Origin: Bacteroidetes bacterium UBA2322
GTDB taxonomy: Bacteria > Bacteroidota > Bacteroidia > Chitinophagales > UBA2359
Direction of reading: 5' to 3'
DNA length: 18,988 nt
NCBI GenBank assembly: GCA_002345145.1
Contig: DDVC01000235.1
Span: forward strand, 38,236 to 57,223
Shown piece after piece: positions 1 to 6,419 of this stretch. Below the pieces are notes generated by a model. It was not told the DNA's origin and searched no databases. It worked only from the letters and a program-made list of their open reading frames with translations. How positions within the stretch are numbered: the first letter of the stretch is position 1; each line of letters opens with the position of its first letter. The position numbers and the translations under genes are program-made.

Positions 1-1
1 A

Positions 2-142
2 ACAACCCGACAAGAAGAACGCAACCAACAAAAAGTGGAAATAGCGCTGAAACTGCTCAAAACAGATATGCCCGATGCAACAATAGCAGCCATAACCGGC
101 TTATCCGAAACCGATATTGCCCTATTGCGAACTAAACTATGA
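2..142 (+). CDS. C-terminal fragment of a PD-(D/E)XK (Rpn-type) nuclease/transposase family protein, 5' end outside window
   Basis: An open frame runs from the window edge to a TGA at 140-142 and gives 46 residues. It starts with a charged, Gln/Glu/Arg-rich stretch (RQEERNQQKVE). It continues as IALKLLKTDMPDATIAAITG and ends LSETDIALLRTKL. This layout, a charged helix followed by a small helical unit with 'A..TGLS...I..L', is typical of the C-terminal tail of Rpn / PD-(D/E)XK nuclease family transposases, where the tail follows the nuclease domain. The catalytic domain lies upstream of the window and cannot be checked. The stop is 20 bp from the end of the convergent TlpA-like gene, with no obvious terminator between. 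The family call rests on the tail alone. Confidence 0.55.
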   Translation, partial: TTRQEERNQQKVEIALKLLKTDMPDATIAAITGLSETDIALLRTKL

Positions 143-162
143 AAACAACCGCTGTGGGGCGC

Positions 163-1665
163 TTATTTTATCAGTTTAATTATATCATTTAAAATAGACT
201 CATCGCCCGGACGTTTGGCATTGGGTTCCACTATATTGCCATTAGGGTCAATGAGCATATAACGTGGAATACTGGAAATTTGGAAGAACTTGGCAATTTT
301 AGAATTCCACCCACCCGTTGACCAGCCGTGTACGCCGTTTTCAATACCCATTTTTTGTATGGCATCTTTCCAAGCCTGTTCGCTATCGTCAATAGAAATG
401 TATAAGAATGCTACTTTCTTTTTTTGTTTGGCGCTCAATTTTTCATGCAGTTCTTTTGAAAAAGGCATTTGCTTACGGCACGGACCACACCAGCTTGCCC
501 AAAAATCTACATAAACCACTTTACCGCGCAGGTCTTTAAGTCGCATTTCGCTACCGTCTAAGGTGGTAAAGGTTATATTGCCGGCGGCATCTTCGGCGCT
601 GTCGGCGGAGTTGTCTTTTTTACCTTTTTCCTTATCGGGCTTGGCAGCAATGGGCGCATTAAGGGCATCGGCGCAATGTTCGGCAATAATGGCGGTGTAT
701 AGTCCGTCTTCGTCGTTACTTTTCAGGTAGCGATGCAGCAGTTGCACGGTTTCGGCATCGGCTTTGTCGCAGTGGTCGTATAAAAATTTGGCGGTGGCAT
801 AGTTATAGGGCTCACCGCTAAGGCGCTGCCTAATTTGGTTAAACTTGTTTTTTACTGATAATCCTACGTCTTTAAACTTATTGAGATTGTTAATTTCGGA
901 GGTTACGTAGGTAATGTAATAAGTAAGAAAACTACGGTAAAGCTCATTTATCATAGCGCTTTCATTGTTTACCTTAGCTGAGGTAATTTCATCGAGCATT
1001 ACCTGCGGAATACGGCTAACGGTAAGTATTTTAGCATCGGCATTGGCACGCACTATCGGAAAAGCTACTACGTAGTGCAGGTAGTTATAGGTAATTTCAT
1101 TTTGCACAAAGGTGTCAAAACTTGCCGAAAAACTGCTTTTATCGGGATATGATTTATAAAATTGTTGTTGCTTTTTTCGGGCATCAAACAACTCCATTTC
1201 TAATCCGTCTATTGAGGTGGTCATTATTTTTTCGTTCATGCCTGTTTTATCATGAAACGGGGCAAACTCCTTATAAAAGGTTTGCAAAAACCGATTATGC
1301 AACTCTCCTTTACCCGAAAAAACGGGCAAGGTGGTATTAGCAGCATCAGGTTGAAGGTCTATTGTTAGGTTATCGCCCGGTTCTATATATAGTTTCAGCG
1401 TTTGGGTGGCATAGTGCAACTCAGCAACGGTAGGTTGTTTGATACTAACTGAGAAGGCAAACTTTTTACCCGATTTTTCGGGCTTCACTATATCGGGTTT
1501 AGCGCCTAAGTGAGTAGGGTCGGTATAAAGCCATAGATCTTTTTCGTTCCAAAGGCTGTCGGCTTCGGCTTTTACCGAAACCACTAACCGCGCATTGTCT
1601 TGTGCTTGTGCAGTTACAAGGCAGAAAATAGCGGTAACAAAAAAAAGTAGAACAACACTGCGCAT
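163..1665 (-). CDS. TlpA-like thioredoxin-fold thiol-disulfide oxidoreductase, exported
   Basis: Exported redox protein of about 500 residues. From the ATG at 1665 it begins MRSVVLLFFVTAIFCLVTAQAQ, a clean signal peptide. A beta-rich N-terminal region and a long helical middle follow, as in Bacteroidota TlpA-family proteins with DUF4369-like N-domains; that assignment is inferred from layout. A charged linker (KPDKEKGKKDNSADSAEDAAG-like, rich in K, D and A) leads into the C-terminal thioredoxin fold. The fold carries WASWCGPC (active-site cysteines near residues 393 and 396) and a cis-proline in SSIPRYMLID. It probably reduces or shuffles disulfides in the periplasm; its partner is unknown. 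The frame extends upstream to an ATG at 1698 and a TTG at 1710. The TTG overlaps a -7 promoter box at 1708-1715, so the 1665 start is preferred. It is transcribed away from sdaA. Confidence 0.85.
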   Translation of the reverse strand: MRSVVLLFFVTAIFCLVTAQAQDNARLVVSVKAEADSLWNEKDLWLYTDPTHLGAKPDIVKPEKSGKKFAFSVSIKQPTVAELHYATQTLKLYIEPGDNLTIDLQPDAANTTLPVFSGKGELHNRFLQTFYKEFAPFHDKTGMNEKIMTTSIDGLEMELFDARKKQQQFYKSYPDKSSFSASFDTFVQNEITYNYLHYVVAFPIVRANADAKILTVSRIPQVMLDEITSAKVNNESAMINELYRSFLTYYITYVTSEINNLNKFKDVGLSVKNKFNQIRQRLSGEPYNYATAKFLYDHCDKADAETVQLLHRYLKSNDEDGLYTAIIAEHCADALNAPIAAKPDKEKGKKDNSADSAEDAAGNITFTTLDGSEMRLKDLRGKVVYVDFWASWCGPCRKQMPFSKELHEKLSAKQKKKVAFLYISIDDSEQAWKDAIQKMGIENGVHGWSTGGWNSKIAKFFQISSIPRYMLIDPNGNIVEPNAKRPGDESILNDIIKLIK

Positions 1666-1707
1666 GTGTGAGGGTTGAATTATTGATGAAACACGCATAA
1701 ACAAACG

Positions 1708-1715
1708 CAAAATTA
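1708..1715 (-). promoter_or_regulatory. Bacteroidota -7 box for the TlpA-like gene
   Basis: The reverse strand reads TAATTTTG followed by C, matching TAnnTTTG. Transcription would start near 1700, leaving a leader of roughly 36 nt before the ATG at 1665. No convincing -33 TTTG is visible. Confidence 0.45.
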
Positions 1716-1770
1716 GCGCTTAAATTGAGTATATGGTTTAAAACAAGTAAAAAACCATTTGGGTTAAAAC

Positions 1771-1778
1771 TAACTTTG
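1771..1778 (+). promoter_or_regulatory. Bacteroidota -7 box for sdaA
   Basis: TAACTTTG followed by C matches TAnnTTTG exactly and lies 79 bp before the sdaA ATG. A TTTG at 1758-1761 is too close to serve as the -33 element. Together with the box at 1708-1715 it forms a divergent promoter pair about 60 bp apart. Confidence 0.5.
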
Positions 1779-1857
1779 CCCCTTAATAGTTTAATGCAAC
1801 ACGGAAACAAGGGTTAAATTATACCCGATGACCACTTAACCAACCAACTCTGCAAAC

Positions 1858-3258
1858 ATGATTACTACTTCCTTTTTTGAACTGTTTAAAATAGGACCCG
1901 GTCCTTCCAGTTCGCACACGGTAGGTCCTATGCGTGCCGCCAAAATTTTCAGAGATATTTGTTTGGCGTATTTTACCCAACACCCCCTTGATGCCCACTA
2001 TAAAATAAGGGTTGAACTGTATGGCGCACTTGCCGCTACCGGACACGGACACGGCACACACCGCGCTATTGTAGCGGGTTTGTATGGCCAAGTACCCCAC
2101 ACGGTTAATACAGATTGGCTCAGCACCCTGCTCGAAACGCCTAATGTGGTATATCAGTTACCCTTTACTGATGGGAAAACCATACCTTTTACCGAGCACG
2201 ACCTTTTTTTTGATTACAGTTTTAACCCTTACCGGCATCCCAATACCATGAAAATGGTATTACTACACCATTACAGACCCGTTTTGGAAAGGGTTTATTA
2301 TTCTGTTGGCGGTGGATTTATAGAAGAAGAAAGCAGCGCAGCATCACTATCTACCCACAAACCAACGCCTAAGCATGTGTACTACAATATGGATACGCTG
2401 CTCTCGCTTATGGAGGAGCAAAATTTATCTATTGAAACTGTGCTAATGGAGAATGAAATGGCATTGACTAACCTTTCAGAGCCCGAAATTTTAGACCAAA
2501 TTGGGCAAATTATGACGGTTATGCGCCAAAGTGTGGAAAGAGGATTAAAAAAGGAAGGCATCCTACCCGGCGGGCTCAATGTTCACCGCCGCGCAAAAGG
2601 AATGTTTGAAAAAGCCCAACAACATGAACAGCATAAACGCTGGGCAGAAGCTCTTTTTGCACGGCTAAACGCCTACGCCCTTGCCACTTCCGAAGAAAAT
2701 GCAGCCGGACAAATGGTGGTAACAGCTCCTACTAACGGGGCAGCGGGCATTATACCTGCCTGCCTCGAATACCTGCGCAATGATTGCCTTGTGCCCGATA
2801 AAACCCTTAAATATGGCTTACTCGTAGCCGCCATGATTGGTTTTATTATCAAAAACAACGCCTCTATATCGGGCGCTGAACTGGGGTGCATGGCAGAAGT
2901 AGGCTCGGCTTCTTCTATGGCGGCAGCTCTTTTCAGCTATTGCAATGGCGGCGATATTCACCAAATAAACATTGCTGCCGAAATAGCGCTTGAACACCAC
3001 TTGGGTATGACCTGCGACCCTATAAAGGGATTGGTACAAATACCCTGCATAGAACGAAACGCCAACGGCGCTATAAAAGCCTATAATGCCTACTTATTAG
3101 CAGCAGGGCGACTCGGAATTGGTAAACCTGTCATTTCCTTCGACCAAGTAGTAGAAGTAATGCGGCAAACCGGCTTAGACCTGTCGCATAAATACAAGGA
3201 AACTGCCACCGGTGGTTTGGCTACTTCCTTCGGCTGGGGCAATATGCCCGGTAGTTAG
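1858..3258 (+). CDS. sdaA: L-serine ammonia-lyase (L-serine dehydratase), single-chain iron-sulfur type
   Basis: Converts L-serine to pyruvate and ammonia in the cytoplasm using an oxygen-sensitive [4Fe-4S] cluster. The 466-residue length fits the single-chain enzymes (E. coli SdaA is about 454). The N-terminal beta domain carries GPSSSHTVGPMRAA (residues 15-28). The catalytic alpha domain carries NGAAGIIPA (293-301), GAELGCMAEVGSASSMAAA and MTCDPIKGLVQIPCIERNA. Cys344, Cys386 and Cys397 match the known cluster ligands in spacing and context. The ATG at 1858 is the only sensible start: the fold begins at once with FFELFKIGPGPSSSHT. It has its own -7 box. A weak CAACC-TAT-GGTTG hairpin at 3281-3293 may end transcription. 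No serine transporter or partner gene lies alongside. Confidence 0.96.
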   Translation: MITTSFFELFKIGPGPSSSHTVGPMRAAKIFRDICLAYFTQHPLDAHYKIRVELYGALAATGHGHGTHRAIVAGLYGQVPHTVNTDWLSTLLETPNVVYQLPFTDGKTIPFTEHDLFFDYSFNPYRHPNTMKMVLLHHYRPVLERVYYSVGGGFIEEESSAASLSTHKPTPKHVYYNMDTLLSLMEEQNLSIETVLMENEMALTNLSEPEILDQIGQIMTVMRQSVERGLKKEGILPGGLNVHRRAKGMFEKAQQHEQHKRWAEALFARLNAYALATSEENAAGQMVVTAPTNGAAGIIPACLEYLRNDCLVPDKTLKYGLLVAAMIGFIIKNNASISGAELGCMAEVGSASSMAAALFSYCNGGDIHQINIAAEIALEHHLGMTCDPIKGLVQIPCIERNANGAIKAYNAYLLAAGRLGIGKPVISFDQVVEVMRQTGLDLSHKYKETATGGLATSFGWGNMPGS

Positions 3259-3280
3259 CCTTCCTGACATTACTCAACTC

Positions 3281-3300
3281 CAACCTATGGTTGTTACTCT
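3281..3300 (+). terminator. Weak possible terminator after sdaA
   Basis: A 5-bp stem, CAACC/GGTTG with loop TAT at 3281-3293, is followed by TTACTCTTTTG. The stem is short and the T-tract interrupted, so this is only a candidate in the 56-bp gap between convergent sdaA and the DUF2892 gene. Confidence 0.25.
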
Positions 3301-3314
3301 TTTGTAGCGCTTTG

Positions 3315-3509
3315 TTACCCTTTCATTTGTTTATAGTGGTTTACGCCCATAATATGAAACAGCGGACACCAACCCAATATGGCAAACAAAAAGAAAGGAA
3401 AACCTAATAACATGAGCAGTGGCGATTGAAATACGCCCCCGATGATTACTAATATCATCATGGCAAAATAGCGAAGCCCAATGTCGGTAAAATTCATGTT
3501 GTGTTCCAT
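3315..3509 (-). CDS. DUF2892 (YgaP-like transmembrane domain) small inner-membrane protein
   Basis: A 64-residue protein with two hydrophobic segments: RYFAMMILVIIGGVFQ, then LLMLLGFPFFLFAILGW. These are followed by the family's typical C-terminal feature, GWCPLFHIMGVNHYK. The DUF2892 / YgaP transmembrane family is normally fused or linked to rhodanese (sulfurtransferase) domains, but no rhodanese is present here and the molecular role is unknown. The start is the ATG at 3509; an in-frame ATG four codons later (MNFTDIG) is equally possible. The gene is monocistronic. It has a perfect -7 box at 3548-3555 and a 30-bp palindrome centred about 62 bp upstream of the inferred transcription start, suggesting control by a dimeric regulator, possibly of the CRP/FNR type. 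Confidence 0.8.
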   Translation of the reverse strand: MEHNMNFTDIGLRYFAMMILVIIGGVFQSPLLMLLGFPFFLFAILGWCPLFHIMGVNHYKQMKG

Positions 3510-3547
3510 TGCAGTGAGTTTTTACGATGAATGTTTTATTTTCGTTG

Positions 3548-3555
3548 CAAAATTA
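3548..3555 (-). promoter_or_regulatory. Bacteroidota -7 box for the DUF2892 gene
   Basis: The reverse strand reads TAATTTTG followed by C, an exact TAnnTTTG match, about 40 bp upstream of the ATG. The inferred transcription start is near 3544. No clear -33 TTTG is seen at normal spacing, which fits a promoter needing an activator. Confidence 0.5.
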
Positions 3556-3591
3556 CCGCCATCAAGCAATATGGAAAATGACTTGTGTTTG

Positions 3592-3621
3592 TATGCAAAG
3601 TGACTTATGTCACTTTGCATA
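3592..3621. promoter_or_regulatory. 30-bp perfect palindrome, candidate CRP/FNR-type operator
   Basis: Two 13-bp arms, TATGCAAAGTGAC and GTCACTTTGCATA, flank the 4-bp centre TTAT with no mismatch. The core GTGA-N6-TCAC matches the half-site geometry of CRP/FNR-family operators (TGTGA-N6-TCACA). Its centre is about 62 bp upstream of the inferred start of the DUF2892 transcript, a classical activator position. No T-run follows on either strand, so a terminator is unlikely. Each arm also contains TCACTTTGC, one base off the TAnnTTTGC promoter element. It lies about 280 bp upstream of the Hsp20 gene in the other direction. Confidence 0.55.
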
Positions 3622-3749
3622 ACCTGCGCTTTTTGTTCGCAATCCTTAACCCTTTGGTCAAGCGCGCCGGTATTAACCCAAAATTGCATCCTTGCCATAA
3701 ACCATTCACATTATTACCACACCATAAGCAGTTTTGACACAACCAAACA

Positions 3750-3791
3750 GACAAAACGGCAGCAATATACAAGTTTTGCCGCCATTTTGTC
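3750..3791. repeat. Imperfect inverted repeat upstream of the Hsp20 gene
   Basis: Arms 3750-3765 and 3776-3791 pair at 14 of 16 positions around a 10-base loop. No T-tract follows it on the forward strand. It lies about 110 bp before the Hsp20 ATG, in the 392-bp gene-free gap 3510-3901. That gap otherwise holds the palindrome at 3592-3621, the -7 box at 3548-3555 and nothing else I recognise. Confidence 0.4.
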
Positions 3792-3901
3792 TTAACCCCG
3801 ATGCCAATAATAGGCAAAAAGGCACAAAAAACTGAGTGGCACAGGTTTTGAAAAGGATATTGTAAACAGTTTTTTTAAAACACTCCAAAACCTAATCAGT
3901 T

Positions 3902-4318
3902 ATGCGTTTTCATTATTTTGCTCCCAGTACTGCCGGTTTTCGCAATTCCGGCTTTCCGTATGCCAAAAATGGTCATAACAATTGCCAACAAACTACCGGC
4001 GTAAACATTGCCGAAACCAAAGATGCCTTTGAAATAGAAGTGTTGCTTCCGGGTTTTACCAAAGAAGAAGTAGCGGTTAAAATAGAAGGCAATTTGCTTA
4101 CCATTACTGCCCAAAAAGAAACCCCGCCCCAAAACACAGATACCCGCAAGTATAATCACCGCGAGTTTACTTTTACCAATTTTAAACGCACTTTTGAAAT
4201 AGGCAACCTTATTGAGGTAAATGCCATTAAAGCTACCCAAAATAATGGCGTTTTAATTTTAGCGTTGCCCAAAAAAGAAGCGGCAAAACCGGTAAGTCTT
4301 CAAATAGAAGTGCAATAG
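3902..4318 (+). CDS. Small heat-shock protein, Hsp20 / alpha-crystallin family
   Basis: A 138-residue ATP-independent cytoplasmic chaperone that holds unfolding proteins. The alpha-crystallin domain begins at GVNIAETKDAFEIEVLLPGF (about residues 33-52) and continues with TKEEVAVKIEGNLLTITA. It ends with the signature NNGVLILALPKKEA. A short tail VSLQIEVQ supplies the I-x-V type motif used for oligomer assembly. The N-terminal arm (about 32 residues, FHYFAPSTAGFRNSGF) is short but normal for Bacteroidota members. The ATG at 3902 fits the family length. No exact TAnnTTTG box is seen in the 280 bp upstream, so a different promoter type, or the inverted repeat at 3750-3791, may be involved. A strong terminator follows at 4374. 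Confidence 0.93.
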   Translation: MRFHYFAPSTAGFRNSGFPYAKNGHNNCQQTTGVNIAETKDAFEIEVLLPGFTKEEVAVKIEGNLLTITAQKETPPQNTDTRKYNHREFTFTNFKRTFEIGNLIEVNAIKATQNNGVLILALPKKEAAKPVSLQIEVQ

Positions 4319-4373
4319 GCAGTCTGTCAACAATTGTTATCTATACGTTTTTCATAGTGAGTTGGTTGTGTAG

Positions 4374-4403
4374 GAGCCGGCAGTTTGCTGCCGGCTCTTT
4401 TTT
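4374..4403 (+). terminator. Rho-independent terminator after the Hsp20 gene
   Basis: A perfect 10-bp stem (GAGCCGGCAG / CTGCCGGCTC) with loop TTTG is followed by TTTTTT. It lies 55 bp after the Hsp20 stop and before trxA, separating the two transcripts. Confidence 0.9.
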
Positions 4404-4519
4404 CTTGTTAACACGGTTCTCACATTTTTACCCAATTTTGAACTTTTTTGTTTTTTCACTTGTTAATATGATACTGTGTTCATAATTAGCAATTCAACAC
4501 TTAAAACATCCAATTAACC

Positions 4520-4822
4520 ATGGCAAAGAAAACTTTTCGCGAGCTGGTAGAAGGCGAAACCCCTGTATTGATTGATTTTTATGCCGACTGGTGCGCACCC
4601 TGCCGCATGATGGCTCCTGTTTTAGACAAGTTTAAAACCGAAATGGGCGAAAAAGTAAACGTTATCAAAATTAATGTTGACCACAACCAAGGTATTGCTC
4701 AGGCTTTAAATATACGCAGCATTCCCACACTTGTATTGTTTAAAAATGGTGAGGTAAAATGGCGGCATACCGGTATTGCAGACGTTTCGCAATTGCGCAA
4801 AGCAGTATCGGGTTTGGCGTAG
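4520..4822 (+). CDS. trxA: Thioredoxin with a WCAPC active site
   Basis: A 100-residue cytoplasmic thioredoxin that reduces protein disulfides using electrons from thioredoxin reductase (not in this window). It shows FYADWCAPCRMMAP (Cys25 and Cys28), the buried-charge region VNVIKINVDHN, the cis-proline loop IRSIPTLVLFKNGE and a C-terminal helix. The usual WCGPC is WCAPC here, a variant common in Bacteroidota and others, which may shift redox potential slightly. There is no signal peptide, unlike the TlpA-like protein at 163-1665. The ATG at 4520 gives the full fold. The 116 bp between the Hsp20 terminator and this start is AT-rich; no exact TAnnTTTG box is present. A bidirectional terminator follows. 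Confidence 0.95.
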   Translation: MAKKTFRELVEGETPVLIDFYADWCAPCRMMAPVLDKFKTEMGEKVNVIKINVDHNQGIAQALNIRSIPTLVLFKNGEVKWRHTGIADVSQLRKAVSGLA

Positions 4823-4900
4823 GTTGCCTACAAACAATCGGACCTTGTTTATTTGGTAAACATGGGGCAAGCAACAATCACATTTTTCACCAAAGCAACA

Positions 4901-4936
4901 AAAAAGGCTGCTCCGGAAATCCGAAGCAGCCTTTTT
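4901..4936. terminator. Bidirectional terminator between trxA and the SusD-like gene
   Basis: AAAAAGGCTGCTCCGG and CCGAAGCAGCCTTTTT pair at 15 of 16 positions around the 4-base loop AAAT. A T-run follows the stem on both strands. It lies 78 bp after trxA and 59 bp after the convergent SusD-like gene and serves both. Confidence 0.92.
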
Positions 4937-4995
4937 ACCTTAAAACAAGACCAAAGTGTTGCAACAAGCACAACAAAGGTCAAAAACAAACACCC

Positions 4996-6369
4996 TTAAT
5001 CATTAACCGGTGTGGGGTCGTTTAAACTCGGAACCGGATTGGGCGTACTGGGGTTAGAGTTAATCTCATTCTGAGAGTAGAGAAAACGCTGCGGAATAGG
5101 CTTACCATCGTTACCCGGCACGCCAATAGCGTTATCGGTACGGCGAAGGTCGTTAAATGCTTCAATTTGTCCGATGGTATTAAGGTACTTCTCTTCCAAA
5201 ATTTCGAGTAATAATGACTCAGAAGCAGTTTTACCCGGGCGGTTAGCAATGCCACCGGCAGCAAAATCAGCCAAATCGTAGGCGGCATAGGTAGAACCAT
5301 CACCGGCGCCAAAGAAAGCATCATTATAAGAACGCACTAAGTTTAGCGCTGCCAAAGCATCGTCATCATTGCCTAAGCGGGCATAAGACTCAGCCATAAT
5401 GAGTTGGTTTTCTTCCCAGCTAAACAAAACAAAATTGCTGCACTCAGTAAAAGCGCCGTCAATAAAATTTGGATCGAGTGCGGTATAACCATCGGCAGTA
5501 TAGTACCATGCAAAACGACCCGACTCATCGGTTTTAGCATTGCCGCGGTATTTAGAGCCGGCGGGGTCTAACAAAGCTACTGCATGGGCATCAGCAGCGC
5601 CCAAATATCCCGAACGCTCATAGTCAATGAAGTAAGCATAGATATTGATATCGCCCAAAGCTGTGCAGTTATGGATACTCTGCCATGAGCGGTCAGGGGT
5701 AGAAATACCCATCATAGCTTCGTCAAGAGCCATGTCGTAATGACCTAAGTGCAAGTGATAACGAGCTTTGAGTGAGTGAGCCACCTCTGCCCAGCTACCC
5801 ATGGTAGTGGCAGTTGCATAAGAAGTACCCGAAACATTAGCGAGAGCATCGGTAAGCAAAGTCTGCACTTTCTGATAAACTTGTTCCTGAGGCTCATAAG
5901 CAGGTGCAGGGAAATTTTCCACATCGCCGGCTTGGTCAAAAGGCACATCACCCCAAAGAGCAGCAGCCGTGCCCAGCATGTGGGCTTCCAAAACCAAAGC
6001 AGCGCCTTTCATGGCTTTGTCTAATGTTGCGTCTGCATTGGCTTTTACCAACCTTGCTTCACCTACGCCACCGGCATAAATAACGCCCCAGGGGCTGTCA
6101 AAATCGCCTGAAGTAGCATTATAGCTGTTGAGCGAAATATACTGCCTATCGGCACCGGTAAACTGACCCGACCACATACCGGCTAAACGCGCCATTTCGC
6201 CCGATGATGCTAATACATCTGCCAACTCTACGCCGGTAATCATCAATTTGCCGGGCGGGGGGGTAGTGGCGTTGTTGGGGTTTTCTGAATACCCCTCTGT
6301 AAATTTTTCGCAGCCTACAAAACCAAAGGCAAGCAGGAGCATGGGGATATAAAAAAGTAACTTTTTCAT
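4996..6369 (-). CDS. SusD/RagB-like outer-membrane substrate-binding lipoprotein
   Basis: A 457-residue surface lipoprotein that forms a lid over the SusC-like channel and captures the substrate. The N-terminus MKKLLFYIPMLLLAFGFVGC is a lipoprotein signal with Cys20 as the lipidated residue. It is followed by EKFTEGYSENPNNAT, typical of the SusD-like group that starts with 'NPNNAT/NPNxPT' (SusD_2-like). Alpha-helical repeat stretches in the middle (VLEAHMLGTAAALWGDVPF, EVAHSLKARYHLHLGHYDMA) are characteristic of the TPR-like SusD core, as is the C-terminal ILEEKYLNTIGQIEAFNDLRRT. The start lies 50 bp after the SusC-like stop on the same strand, so the two are co-transcribed. The ligand cannot be told from sequence; no glycosidase, peptidase or regulator of a polysaccharide utilisation locus is adjacent. 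Confidence 0.94.
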   Translation of the reverse strand: MKKLLFYIPMLLLAFGFVGCEKFTEGYSENPNNATTPPPGKLMITGVELADVLASSGEMARLAGMWSGQFTGADRQYISLNSYNATSGDFDSPWGVIYAGGVGEARLVKANADATLDKAMKGAALVLEAHMLGTAAALWGDVPFDQAGDVENFPAPAYEPQEQVYQKVQTLLTDALANVSGTSYATATTMGSWAEVAHSLKARYHLHLGHYDMALDEAMMGISTPDRSWQSIHNCTALGDINIYAYFIDYERSGYLGAADAHAVALLDPAGSKYRGNAKTDESGRFAWYYTADGYTALDPNFIDGAFTECSNFVLFSWEENQLIMAESYARLGNDDDALAALNLVRSYNDAFFGAGDGSTYAAYDLADFAAGGIANRPGKTASESLLLEILEEKYLNTIGQIEAFNDLRRTDNAIGVPGNDGKPIPQRFLYSQNEINSNPSTPNPVPSLNDPTPVND

Positions 6370-6419
6370 AGTTAGAAAGATTTGTTTTAAGAAATTACGC
6401 TTACTGTAACTGCTGTGGT

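Noticed and set aside
3605..3888. Several short frames of 60-70 residues in the gap before Hsp20
   Set aside because: They overlap one another on both strands, cross the inverted repeats and show no signal peptide, domain or promoter box.
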